NCBI GenBank assembly: GCA_016875315.1
Contig: VGRQ01000005.1
Span: 1-32,829 of the forward strand
From: Deltaproteobacteria bacterium
GTDB taxonomy: Bacteria; Myxococcota_A; UBA796; SXON01
Direction: 5' to 3'
DNA: 32,829 nt
Part shown: piece by piece, positions 9,133-18,332 of the stretch
Position numbering within the stretch: position 1 is the stretch's first letter
Layout of the letters: each line of letters opens with the position of its first letter
Translations under genes and position numbers: made by a program
The notes under the pieces: generated by a model
Told to the model about the DNA's origin: nothing
Database searches by the model: none
Seen by the model: only the letters and a program-made list of their open reading frames with translations

Positions 9133-11807
9133 TCTTCCTGCTGGCCTGCGCGCCGCCCACGCCCCGCGAGGTGTTCGACGCCGAGGTACTCCCCGTGCTG
9201 GAGCGGAGCTGCGCCGCCTCCACCTGCCACGGCGTGGGGCCGGACGATCCCCCGCCGCCCGACCCCGCCAACACCTACTTCCAGACCGACGGCGACAGTC
9301 ACATCACCGACCCGGACGCTGCCTACGCCAGGGCGCTGGCGGTGGCCAACACCGACGAGTCGCCCGCCTACTCCACGCTGCTGCGCAAGCCGCTCAGCGC
9401 CACCTTCGGCGGCCTGCCCCACTACGGCGGCGACAACTTCCACAGCCCCGACGACCCGGGCTACCAGTCGGTCCTCGCCTGGATCGAGATGGAGTCGGAG
9501 GGTGGCGAGGTGGCCGAGCCGCTGACCCCGCTCGAGACACTCTACGCCGACACCGTGCAGCCGATGCTCGCGGCGCGAGGCTGCATGCAGGGCAACTGCC
9601 ACGGGGTGTCGGCGGCCATCCCCTTCCGCTTCGATCCCGGCGTGGATGGCACCTTCCCGCGGCAGGCCACGCACGACAACTACGCCGAGGCCCGCACGAT
9701 GATCTCGATGGACGGCGATGCGTCGATGTCGCGACTGTTGCGGAAGGGCGTGCCGATGCACCGGGGCGGCATCGTCCACAAGGGCGGCAACACCACCTTC
9801 TTCTTCATGGACGACGACCCCGCCATCGAGGCCATCGAGGCCTGGGCCTGCGCCGAGCGCGCCGCTCTCGGGGGCGCCTGTGGCGACGCCGTGGAGGGCT
9901 ACTTCGTGGTGGTGGGCGAGGTGGCCCCGGCCGATCCCTTCGTGCTCGACCCGGTCGACAGCGCCCGCATCGCGTGGTTCAGCGAGGCCGAGGGGCTGGT
10001 GGCGCTCGATCTCGGCGGCGAAGACACGCGCGATCCCGCCGTGGACCCCACCGGACGCTACCTCGCCTTCGCGCGGCGCGAGGCAGGTGAGAGCCACCAC
10101 CACGTGTGGATGCTCGACCGCGACACCGGCGCGCTCACCCAGATCACCAGCGGCCCGGGGACGGATCGCGACCCGAGCTTCGGCCCCGACGGCGAGGTGT
10201 GGTTCGTGTCCGACCGCGAGGGCAAGCTGGCCGACGACGGCGAGCGGCTCGACACCGAGATCTACAGCGTCGACCCGGGCACGTTGGAAGTCACCCGCTG
10301 GACGTGGACACCCCACATCGAGCGCAAGACCACCTTCGCGGTGCACGGCGAGGAGCACGGGGGCGAGGTGCTGTTCACCGCCCTGCGCGATGCCATCCCC
10401 GGCGAGAGCTTCGCCCACCCCTTCCGTTTCCCGCCCGACCTGTCCACCGAGTACCACCAGCACTTCGGCATCTCCCCGGTCGAGACGCTCACCTACGACA
10501 TGGTGGAGCTACCGGACGGTCGTTTCCTCGCGGTGATCGGCGACCTCGGCAACGCCTGGGAGGCCGGGCGCCTCGCCGTGGTGGATCGTAACTTCGGGCC
10601 GGAGATCCCGAGTGGCAGCGAGGCGGCGCTCCCCTTCTACGCCGACCCCGTCAGCCGACTCGACCCGGACGCGGCGGAGATGGGCACCACCGCGCGCTTC
10701 TACCGCGACCCGGCGGCGCTTCCCGACGGGCGCTTCGTGGCGGCCGTGGCCGAGGGCCCCTTCGACCTCGGCGATGGCGCGGCGTTGCCGCGCTACCGAG
10801 TGGTGCGATTCACCGTCACCGAGTCGAGCGATGGCAGTGGTCCGGTCATCAGCAGCGCCGAGACGCTGGTCGAGTCCGATGTCTCCGTCTACGATCCGGT
10901 CCCCGTCTACCTGCGCCAGCCGGCGCCGCTCAAGGAACGCAAGTGGGACCCCGAGGCCGACACCGGCACCTACGTCCACAACGGCCTGGCGCTCATCGAC
11001 GCGGTGCTCACCGCCTTGCCCCCCACGGGACCGCGCCCGGTGCGCGACGACATCGTGGCGGTGCGGCTCGTCGAGGCCATCGCGCAGGCCCCGGGCGAGG
11101 TCACGCCGCTCCCCGAGTGGGGAGATCGCGCCAGCACCACCGGCCTCGGCGGCTACGCGGCGGCGCGCATCCTCGCCGAGTTCCCCCTGGCCGAGGACGG
11201 CACCCTCTACACCGAGGTGCCGGTGGGGGTGAGCTTCCGGGTGCAGGCCCTCGACGCGCAGGGCTTCGCCGTGGGCACCGACCACAACCGATGGTTCTAC
11301 GTGGCCCCGGGCCAGACGCTGAAGCAGGGGCTCCGCAAGGGCGATGGCACCGCCTACGCCACCCTGTGCGCCGCCTGTCACGGGGCGCTCGATGGCGACC
11401 CCGACAACGTGTTCGTCGAGCCCGACGTCACCACCACCGCCTCGCTCACGCTGTCGCGCTACGAGGACCAGGATCCCCGGCGCCCGCTGGAGCCCACCGC
11501 CCTTGGCAACGACACCCGCCGCACCCTCGACTACGTCGACGACATCTCGCCGTTGCTGGAGAGTTGCCGGTCCTGTCACTCGGCCACCGACCCGGCCGGC
11601 GACTTGCGCCTCGACAGCACGCCCCTGGCGGAGTTCGACGAGGGCTACGTGGCGCTGTTCGAGAGGGGGCTCCTGGAGCCCGGCCGCGCCGGGTCGAGCA
11701 CGCTGGTGACGAAGCTCGGCGGGCAGGCGCACGGCGAGTTGAGCCCTCACGACTTCGCCACCCTGTGTACGTGGATCGACCTGGGCGCCCCCTGGGAGGT
11801 GCCATGA
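9129..11807 (+). CDS. Large heme lipoprotein with CX4CH and CXXCH sites and a TolB-like propeller segment
   Basis: GTG at 9129 overlaps the previous stop (GTGA). MIFLLAC lipobox; CAASTCH, CMQGNCH, CAACH, CRSCH; propeller-like repeats (DTGALTQITSGPGTDRDPSFGPDGEVWFVSDREG). Confidence 0.85.
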   Translation: MIFLLACAPPTPREVFDAEVLPVLERSCAASTCHGVGPDDPPPPDPANTYFQTDGDSHITDPDAAYARALAVANTDESPAYSTLLRKPLSATFGGLPHYGGDNFHSPDDPGYQSVLAWIEMESEGGEVAEPLTPLETLYADTVQPMLAARGCMQGNCHGVSAAIPFRFDPGVDGTFPRQATHDNYAEARTMISMDGDASMSRLLRKGVPMHRGGIVHKGGNTTFFFMDDDPAIEAIEAWACAERAALGGACGDAVEGYFVVVGEVAPADPFVLDPVDSARIAWFSEAEGLVALDLGGEDTRDPAVDPTGRYLAFARREAGESHHHVWMLDRDTGALTQITSGPGTDRDPSFGPDGEVWFVSDREGKLADDGERLDTEIYSVDPGTLEVTRWTWTPHIERKTTFAVHGEEHGGEVLFTALRDAIPGESFAHPFRFPPDLSTEYHQHFGISPVETLTYDMVELPDGRFLAVIGDLGNAWEAGRLAVVDRNFGPEIPSGSEAALPFYADPVSRLDPDAAEMGTTARFYRDPAALPDGRFVAAVAEGPFDLGDGAALPRYRVVRFTVTESSDGSGPVISSAETLVESDVSVYDPVPVYLRQPAPLKERKWDPEADTGTYVHNGLALIDAVLTALPPTGPRPVRDDIVAVRLVEAIAQAPGEVTPLPEWGDRASTTGLGGYAAARILAEFPLAEDGTLYTEVPVGVSFRVQALDAQGFAVGTDHNRWFYVAPGQTLKQGLRKGDGTAYATLCAACHGALDGDPDNVFVEPDVTTTASLTLSRYEDQDPRRPLEPTALGNDTRRTLDYVDDISPLLESCRSCHSATDPAGDLRLDSTPLAEFDEGYVALFERGLLEPGRAGSSTLVTKLGGQAHGELSPHDFATLCTWIDLGAPWEVP

Positions 11808-12211
11808 TTGCCCTCCTCGCGTGCGTGACCGGTCCCGGCGACAGCGAGCTTCCCGAGGCCGACACCGCCGAGTTCTACGCGGAGGTGGAGCCGGAGCTGG
11901 GCGCGAGCTGCGCCAACCCGAGCTGCCACGGCTCGGTGGACCGTCCCTACGAGGTGTACGCGGTCCACTTCCACCGTGCCGACCCGGATGACACCTACGT
12001 CGACGCCGCGCTCAGCGACGAGGAGCACCGCCTCAACTTCGACCGCTCGCGGGCCTTCCTCAGCGCGTCCGACCCGGCCCAGAGCCTGCTCCTGTTGAAG
12101 CCGCTCGATCCCGCCGAGGGAGGGCTCGTCCACGGCGAGGAGCTGGTCGTCTACCTCGACCGCTCCGACCCCGGCTGGATGGCGCTCGCCGACTGGGCAG
12201 GTGTGGAATGA
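11804..12211 (+). CDS. Small CX4CH monoheme-type lipoprotein
   Basis: ATGA overlap with upstream gene; MIALLAC lipobox; CANPSCHG at 11909-11929. Confidence 0.75.
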   Translation: MIALLACVTGPGDSELPEADTAEFYAEVEPELGASCANPSCHGSVDRPYEVYAVHFHRADPDDTYVDAALSDEEHRLNFDRSRAFLSASDPAQSLLLLKPLDPAEGGLVHGEELVVYLDRSDPGWMALADWAGVE

Positions 12212-12393
12212 TCTGGCTGTTGCTCCTGGCCTGCGTACACGTGCCCACCTGGCAGCGCGCGCCGCTGTTGACCGAGCAGATGGCCTTCGATCCCGACCCG
12301 CTGGGCGCCACCTTCGACCTGCACGTGCACGACACGCGCGAGGGCATGAGCGGGGCCACGGCCTCGGCGGGGGTCCCGTGTGGTTGCAACTGA
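12208..12393 (+). CDS. DUF4266-like small lipoprotein
   Basis: MIWLLLLACVHVPTWQRAPLLTEQMAFDPDPLGATFDLHVHDTREGMSGATASAGVPCGCN: Cys-x-x-x-x-WQR..L start, DPL..hv..sRE region and terminal CGCN are characteristic; 4-bp overlap with upstream gene. Confidence 0.8.
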   Translation: MIWLLLLACVHVPTWQRAPLLTEQMAFDPDPLGATFDLHVHDTREGMSGATASAGVPCGCN

Positions 12394-13454
12394 TCGCGGC
12401 GGCGATCGCCGCTGACAGCGACACGCTGCACGCCGACGCCGCCGGGGCGCAGTTCAACGTGTACACCGACGAGGGCATCACCGCCTGGGCGCCGTCGGCG
12501 CGCGCGCGGGTGGGGGCCGGCAAGGTGACGGTGGGCGCCTTGTGGACCGCCGACTTCGTGTCGGGTGCCACCCCGGTGATCGCCACCGACGCGGTGACGA
12601 GCGCCACGCCCTTCTCGGAAACGCGCAACGGCGGCACCGTCGACGTCGAGTGGGCCCCCTCCAAGGCGTGGAGCTACACGGCCGCGCTCACGGGGAGCAC
12701 CGAGAGCGACCACCAGGTGGTGCTCGGATCGGCGGGCGCGGCCACGGCGTTGAACGAAGACAGCACGCGGCTCAACGCCGGGGCGAGCGTGGGCTGGGTG
12801 CAAGACGGCACGCGCGCCGATCCCGACCTCGCCGGGACGTCGATCGACACCGCGCTCGACCTCGGCTACACCCAGATCCTCGGCCCCACCACCACCGCCG
12901 CGCTGCGGGTGACCGGCGGCTACGCCAGCTGCGACCCCGCCTTCGGTTGTTTCGCGAGCGCCTACCGCTACGTGCCCCAGGGCAGCGTGTTCCTTCCCGA
13001 GCGGCACCCCGGCACCCGCGCCAAGAGCGCCGCGTCGGGCTCGATCTCGCAGGCCCTCGGCAACGACTACGCGGTGCATGCTTACTATCGCTACTACGCC
13101 GACACCTGGCAGGTGTCCGGTCACACCGGCACGCTCGCGCTGGCCGGCGCCTTCTTCGAGGGCCGCGGGCACTTGCGGGTCGAGGGCCGCGGCGTGGTGC
13201 AGAGCCCGGCGAGCTTCTGGGCCGACGGCTACGCCGGCCCCAGCGAGTACCGGACGGCCGACCGCGAGCTGTCGGGTTTCACCGAGTGGAAGGCCGGGCT
13301 CCGGGCGCGGTGGAACTTCTTCGGGCTGTTCAAGACCCAGAAGGTGGCGCTCGACGCCCACCTGGCGAGGCTGTGGTTCGAATACCCGAACTACGCCGCC
13401 CTGCCCGAGCGCAACGGCTGGATCGTGGGTGGAGGCTTCGATGCTGTCTGGTAG
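12378..13454 (+). CDS. DUF3570-like outer-membrane beta-barrel protein
   Basis: In-frame GTG at 12378 gives a signal-like MWLQLIAAAIAADSDT. Alternating beta-strand pattern, YRYVPQGSVFLPERHPGTRAKSA, HAYYRYYADTW and terminal aromatic residue, immediately after the DUF4266-like gene. Confidence 0.8.
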   Translation: MWLQLIAAAIAADSDTLHADAAGAQFNVYTDEGITAWAPSARARVGAGKVTVGALWTADFVSGATPVIATDAVTSATPFSETRNGGTVDVEWAPSKAWSYTAALTGSTESDHQVVLGSAGAATALNEDSTRLNAGASVGWVQDGTRADPDLAGTSIDTALDLGYTQILGPTTTAALRVTGGYASCDPAFGCFASAYRYVPQGSVFLPERHPGTRAKSAASGSISQALGNDYAVHAYYRYYADTWQVSGHTGTLALAGAFFEGRGHLRVEGRGVVQSPASFWADGYAGPSEYRTADRELSGFTEWKAGLRARWNFFGLFKTQKVALDAHLARLWFEYPNYAALPERNGWIVGGGFDAVW

Positions 13455-13953
13455 CTTCATCTGGCTCCTGGCGTGTACCGGCGCCGAGGACACCGGCACG
13501 GGCAAGGCCGAGACCACCACCTTCGCCTGCGAGCTGGGGGTGCCCACCGAGGCCGGCTGGCAGCCGCTCGCGAGCACGCTGGAAATGGAGATGGGGTTCC
13601 AGGGCTTCGTGCTGGCGCAGCTCCAACTCAAGGTCGCCGACGACGCCCCGAGCCCGCTCACCGCCACGATGGTGGTGGAGCCCGAGGGCACCGACGCCGT
13701 GTCCGGATCGCAGCCCCTGGTGTACGTCAACGGGGGCATCACCGACCCGATCCTCGTGTTCTTCACGAGCAACTACATCAGCTACTACCTCGACCGATCC
13801 GCGCGCGTGGCGGTGCGGGTGAGCGCGGAGAACGCGAGTTGTGCCGTGGAGGGCGCCGCCATCCTCGTGGACGAGGACCCCTGCATGCACACCGGCGACG
13901 AGCCCATCTGCCCGGATGACTCCGGGTACATTTCCGACAGCGGAGAGCCCTGA
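13441..13953 (+). CDS. Lipoprotein of unknown function
   Basis: In-frame ATG at 13441 overlapping the previous gene; MLSGSFIWLLAC lipobox; ends at TGA overlapping the next ATG. Confidence 0.7.
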   Translation: MLSGSFIWLLACTGAEDTGTGKAETTTFACELGVPTEAGWQPLASTLEMEMGFQGFVLAQLQLKVADDAPSPLTATMVVEPEGTDAVSGSQPLVYVNGGITDPILVFFTSNYISYYLDRSARVAVRVSAENASCAVEGAAILVDEDPCMHTGDEPICPDDSGYISDSGEP

Positions 13954-16298
13954 TGCCCTGGCTGCTCCTCGCCTGCGCCGAGCAACCGTGGCGCACGCTC
14001 AGCCCCTATGAAAATCCGATGACCTCGGAAGATCCCCTGTGGTCGCCGCAGCCCCACAGGGACAAGCCCACCGAGGTGGCCACCGCCAACAACCACGCCT
14101 ATGTCGCGCTCCAGGGCCAGGTGGACGAGCCGAGCTGCGAGGTGGCAGACGTCGACCTCGGCACCGGCGAGGTGGTGCGCTGGGAGGTGGGCCCGAGCCC
14201 CGCGGGCATCGACGTACACCCCGACGGCTGGTTTCTCGCCACCGGTCGCTACGGCAACTGGGTGACGCAGGTCGACCCGGACACCGGCGAGATCGACCGC
14301 CTGGAAACGGACTTCTACGCTGCCGAGATCGCCTTCTCGCCCGATGGCACCGAGGCCTGGGTGACCAATCGCTGGAAAGACCGGGTGGAGGTGTGGGACT
14401 TCGATGGCAAGGAGCGCGTGGCGGTGGGCTACCTCGACGCGGGCGTCAACCCCCGCGATGTCGACGTGTCCGACACCCGCGTGGCGGTGGCCAACGTCAC
14501 CGGCCTCAGCGTCGATCTCTACGATCGCGTGGCCCGCGAGCACGTCGCCAGCATCGACCTCGACGCGCCCGCCAACGGACTCGCATTCGCCGGCGACTGG
14601 CTGGTGGTGGCCACCCTGTCGAGTTCGCGCCACAACCTGCCCCACGAGGGCCCCGACAGCAACGGCGACGGCGAGCCGGGCGACGGCACCCCGAATGTCA
14701 ACTTCCAGGACCTCCAGTCGGAGATCGCGGTGATCGACGCGCGCACGGGCGAGATCGCGCACCGCTACACCTCCGACACCATGTGTTGCATGGATTTCCG
14801 CGACATCCACCCCGCAGACACCGCGCTCTACGGCGACGAGCTGCCGTCGCAAGACACGTGGATCGTGGGCGGCGCCCTGCCCGAGCAGGTGGTGGTCGAC
14901 GGCGACACGGTGTGGGTGGACTACTCCTCCTCGAACCAGCTCCAGTCCTTCACCATCGACGCGGCCACCGGCGCGCTGAGCCCCGGGCCGGTGTCGCAGA
15001 CCGGTCACGGCCCCCACGGTCTCGCGGTGACCGACAGCGGCGACGTGCTCGTGGTGGAGCGCCTCGCGGAGACCCTGGCCCGCTTCCGCGCCGGTAAACT
15101 GGTGGAACGCTACACCGTGGGCGACACGCGCGACGGCGCCTTCCCCGCCACCGACGCCGAGATCGGCGAGCTGTTCAACAACGTCACCGGGCCGTTCACC
15201 GTCGATGGCGACCAGTCCTGCGTGATGTGTCACCGCGAGGGCGGCAACCTCAACAAGGCCATCGGCATGCCGCTGGCGCGCCACGCGGGGGTGAACGCGC
15301 GCATGGTGGCGGCCTACCGCGGCGCCTACGACACTCGCCCCTGGTTCTTCGAGGGCGCGATGGACGAGACCAACTTCCGCCCGGTGATCAACGAGTTCGC
15401 CCGCGTGGAGAACTTCTGCTGCGAGGACTACACGCTCTGGCCCGACGGCGCCCCCGCCGACTGCGCCACCAACCCGCCCGACGAGTGTTTCACCGAGACC
15501 GCCGCCGGCTCCACCGACGCCCTGTTGCCCTCGCGCGACACCGAGTTCCGCTCGCCCTGGCCCACCGAGTACGTCACGCGCGACGCCTTCTTCCTCGCCC
15601 GCGCGCTCGAGGTCATGGGTCGCGACACCACCTTCGGCGACGCGGTGTACCTCGAGGACCCGGTCACGCTGGAACGCGAACCGCTGCCGCTCACGCTGGA
15701 AGGCATCACCCGGTCGCTCGGCGTCTTCCTGCTGCGCAACCCCGGCCTCTTGCCCAACCCCAACGACCCCGACACCACGGTGGTGGAGCGTGGCGAGGCC
15801 ATCTTCAACGACAAGGCCACGGCCTGCGCGACCTGTCACCCGGCGCCGGCCTTCACCGTGTCGACGATGTACAACCCCGACGGCCTCGCCATGGTCATGC
15901 CGCCGGTGGTGTCGCCCATGCGCGACGAGGCGGGCACCAACCTCGATCTCTTGTCCGACGGATTCATGGCCACCTTCCCCACCGCCGAGCAAGACACCTG
16001 CACGGAGATGTGTGGCGAGGATGCCTGTACCGACGACCCCTTCGCCTGCGACGACCTCATGAACGTGCGCTTCAACCCCCCGCAACTGCGCGGCGCCTGG
16101 GACCGCGCCCCGCGCATGCTGCACGACGGTCGCGCCCAGGGGCTCCGGGAGGTGCTCTGCACCCCGGGCCACCCCGCCCTGCGCGACGGCGAGAAGGGAT
16201 TCAACGAGCGCGACGGGATCCCCGACACCCACGGCGGCACCAGCCACCTGGGCCCCGACGACATCGACGCGCTGATAGCCTTCATCGAGAGTCGATGA
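13953..16298 (+). CDS. Beta-propeller plus diheme cytochrome c peroxidase-like lipoprotein
   Basis: MPWLLLAC lipobox; YncE/cytochrome d1-like propeller repeats; CVMCH and CATCH; C-terminal NPPQLRGAWDRAPRMLHDGRA typical of MauG/CcpA-type proteins. Confidence 0.85.
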   Translation: MPWLLLACAEQPWRTLSPYENPMTSEDPLWSPQPHRDKPTEVATANNHAYVALQGQVDEPSCEVADVDLGTGEVVRWEVGPSPAGIDVHPDGWFLATGRYGNWVTQVDPDTGEIDRLETDFYAAEIAFSPDGTEAWVTNRWKDRVEVWDFDGKERVAVGYLDAGVNPRDVDVSDTRVAVANVTGLSVDLYDRVAREHVASIDLDAPANGLAFAGDWLVVATLSSSRHNLPHEGPDSNGDGEPGDGTPNVNFQDLQSEIAVIDARTGEIAHRYTSDTMCCMDFRDIHPADTALYGDELPSQDTWIVGGALPEQVVVDGDTVWVDYSSSNQLQSFTIDAATGALSPGPVSQTGHGPHGLAVTDSGDVLVVERLAETLARFRAGKLVERYTVGDTRDGAFPATDAEIGELFNNVTGPFTVDGDQSCVMCHREGGNLNKAIGMPLARHAGVNARMVAAYRGAYDTRPWFFEGAMDETNFRPVINEFARVENFCCEDYTLWPDGAPADCATNPPDECFTETAAGSTDALLPSRDTEFRSPWPTEYVTRDAFFLARALEVMGRDTTFGDAVYLEDPVTLEREPLPLTLEGITRSLGVFLLRNPGLLPNPNDPDTTVVERGEAIFNDKATACATCHPAPAFTVSTMYNPDGLAMVMPPVVSPMRDEAGTNLDLLSDGFMATFPTAEQDTCTEMCGEDACTDDPFACDDLMNVRFNPPQLRGAWDRAPRMLHDGRAQGLREVLCTPGHPALRDGEKGFNERDGIPDTHGGTSHLGPDDIDALIAFIESR

Positions 16299-17236
16299 CC
16301 CTCCTGCTCGTCGCCCTCGCGCTGCCCGCCAACCGGAGCTTCAGCAGCGAGGCGATGAGCACGCGCGTGGAGGTGACCCTCCCCGACGACGCCGAGGCCG
16401 CCGTACACGCGGCCGGGGTCTTCGCCATCTTCCGGGCGGTGGAGGAGGAGGCCAACGAGTGGCGCGAGGGCTCGCCGCTGGCGAGGGTCAACGCCGCCGC
16501 CGGGGGCGAGCCGGTGGCGGTGCCCGCGCCCACCCACGCGCTGGTGAAGCGGGGCATCGAGATCAGCCAGCTCACCGGCGGCAAGTTCGACCTCACCTGG
16601 GCCGCCCTGTGGGACCTCTGGGACTTCCGCGCGCGGCGGGTGCCCACCGCCGCCGAGGTGTCGTCGCGACTGCCGTTGATCGACTACGCCCGCGTGGAGC
16701 TGGGCAGCGACACGGTGCGCTTGCCCGAGGCCGGGATGAAGATCGGGCTCGGCGGCATCGCCAAGGGCTGGGCGCTCGACCGGGCGCGGCAGTACCTCGA
16801 CGAGCACGGCCGTCGCGACTTCCTCGTGAGCGCCGGGGGACAGGTGTACGCCGCCGGGCACAACGCCGAGGGCCAGCCCTGGCGCGTGGGCGTGCGCGAC
16901 CCCGACGGCGAGGCCAGCAGCGCCCTGGCCCTGCTCGGCGTGAGCGACGCCAGCGTGTCGACCAGCGGCGACTACGAGCGCTACTTCGAGCGCGACGGCG
17001 TGCGCTACCACCACATCATCGACCCCGGCACCGGCTGGCCGGCCCGTGGGCTGCGGGCCGTCACCGTGGTGAGCGCCGACGCCACTCTGGCCGACGCGGC
17101 CAGCACCGCGATCATGGTGGCCGGTCCGGCGGGCGCCGCCGCCATGGTCAAGGCGCTGGGCGTGGAGGCCCTGTGGATCGCCAGCGACGGCATGGTGTAC
17201 GCCACCGGTGGCATGCCCATCACGTGGCGGCGCTGA
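16295..17236 (+). CDS. apbE: FAD:protein FMN transferase (ApbE)
   Basis: ATGA overlap. EAMSTRVEVTL, GGKFDLTWAALWDLW, GLGGIAKGWALDRARQYL, SAGGQVYAAG, ASVSTSGDYERYF, HHIIDPGTGWPA, VTVVSADATLADAASTAIMV are ApbE landmarks. Confidence 0.95.
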   Translation: MTLLLVALALPANRSFSSEAMSTRVEVTLPDDAEAAVHAAGVFAIFRAVEEEANEWREGSPLARVNAAAGGEPVAVPAPTHALVKRGIEISQLTGGKFDLTWAALWDLWDFRARRVPTAAEVSSRLPLIDYARVELGSDTVRLPEAGMKIGLGGIAKGWALDRARQYLDEHGRRDFLVSAGGQVYAAGHNAEGQPWRVGVRDPDGEASSALALLGVSDASVSTSGDYERYFERDGVRYHHIIDPGTGWPARGLRAVTVVSADATLADAASTAIMVAGPAGAAAMVKALGVEALWIASDGMVYATGGMPITWRR

Positions 17237-17249
17237 ATAGGGGCTCCGC

Positions 17250-18323
17250 ATGGCCACCCCGACCTACTGGGACTACCTCCGCCTCCCCGACCTCCTCGAG
17301 CTGCAAGGGGGCCTCGACGGCCAGCCGAGCCCCGACGAGCTGCACTTCATCGTCGTACACCAGAGCTTCGAGCTGTGGTTCAAGCTGGTGCTCTCGCAGC
17401 TGCGCCTCGCGCGCGACCACCTCGCCGCGCCGAAGTTGCCGGAAGAACGCGTGCCGTTCGTGGTACACCACCTCGGGCGGGTGAACGCGATCCTGCGGCT
17501 GTGCGTGGAGCAGTTCGCGGTGATGGAGACCTTGCCCCCGCAGGACTTCCTCGACTTCCGCGACAAGCTCGTCCCCTCCTCGGGCTTCCAGAGCTTCCAG
17601 ATGCGGGAGCTGGAGCTGGTGCTCGGCCTCCGGCAGGATCAACGCATCAAGTACGCGGGCACCGACCCCCTGGCCCACATCAAGGCGCAGTCGCACTCCC
17701 CGGCGAGCGCGCGGGTCGTGGGCAAGCTGGAGGCGGCGATGGTGGAGACCACGCTCCACACCGCCGTGATGGCCTGGCTGCGCCGCACGCCGATCATGGG
17801 ATCGACCCCCGGCGACGCCGGCGACGACACCGTGGTGGATGCCTTCCTCGCCGAGTACCTCGCCAAGACCGAGGCGCACCAGCGCGAGGGCATCGAGACC
17901 CTGGTGCGGGCGCTCTCGGAGAACGATCGCCCGGCGATCACCGCCCGGGTGGAGGCTGGCCTCGCCGCCACCCGCGCGTTTCTCACCCCCGACGATCGCG
18001 AGGCGCGGCGTGCCCGGGCGGGGCTGTTGTTCATCGAGAGTTATCGCGAGTTGCCGCTGCTCGCGTGGCCCCGGCTGCTGCTCGACACGGTGTGCGAACT
18101 CGAGGAACAACTGCTGTTGTTCCGCAACCGGCACGCCCGGATGGTGGAGCGCACCATCGGTCGCCGCGTGGGCACCGGCGGCAGTTCCGGCGTGGACTAC
18201 CTCGACCAGACGGCGGCCTACCGCGTGTTTCCCGAGCTCTGGGCGGTGCGCAGCTGCCTCCTCCCCCGCGACCGCCTCCCGGGACTCCAGGGCGGCGAAC
18301 GTTACGGCTTCGCGGCGGGGTAG
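17250..18323 (+). CDS. kynA: Tryptophan 2,3-dioxygenase family protein
   Basis: TYWDYLRLPDLLELQ, DELHFIVVHQSFELWFKLVL, FQSFQMRELELVLGL, and RNRHARMVERTIGRRVGTGGSSGVDYL are TDO signatures. Confidence 0.9.
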   Translation: MATPTYWDYLRLPDLLELQGGLDGQPSPDELHFIVVHQSFELWFKLVLSQLRLARDHLAAPKLPEERVPFVVHHLGRVNAILRLCVEQFAVMETLPPQDFLDFRDKLVPSSGFQSFQMRELELVLGLRQDQRIKYAGTDPLAHIKAQSHSPASARVVGKLEAAMVETTLHTAVMAWLRRTPIMGSTPGDAGDDTVVDAFLAEYLAKTEAHQREGIETLVRALSENDRPAITARVEAGLAATRAFLTPDDREARRARAGLLFIESYRELPLLAWPRLLLDTVCELEEQLLLFRNRHARMVERTIGRRVGTGGSSGVDYLDQTAAYRVFPELWAVRSCLLPRDRLPGLQGGERYGFAAG

Positions 18324-18332
18324 ACTGCCCGC

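Noticed and set aside
13785-16247. 820-aa minus-strand ORF
   Set aside because: Antisense shadow of the propeller/diheme gene; low-complexity His/Val/Arg/Gly composition.
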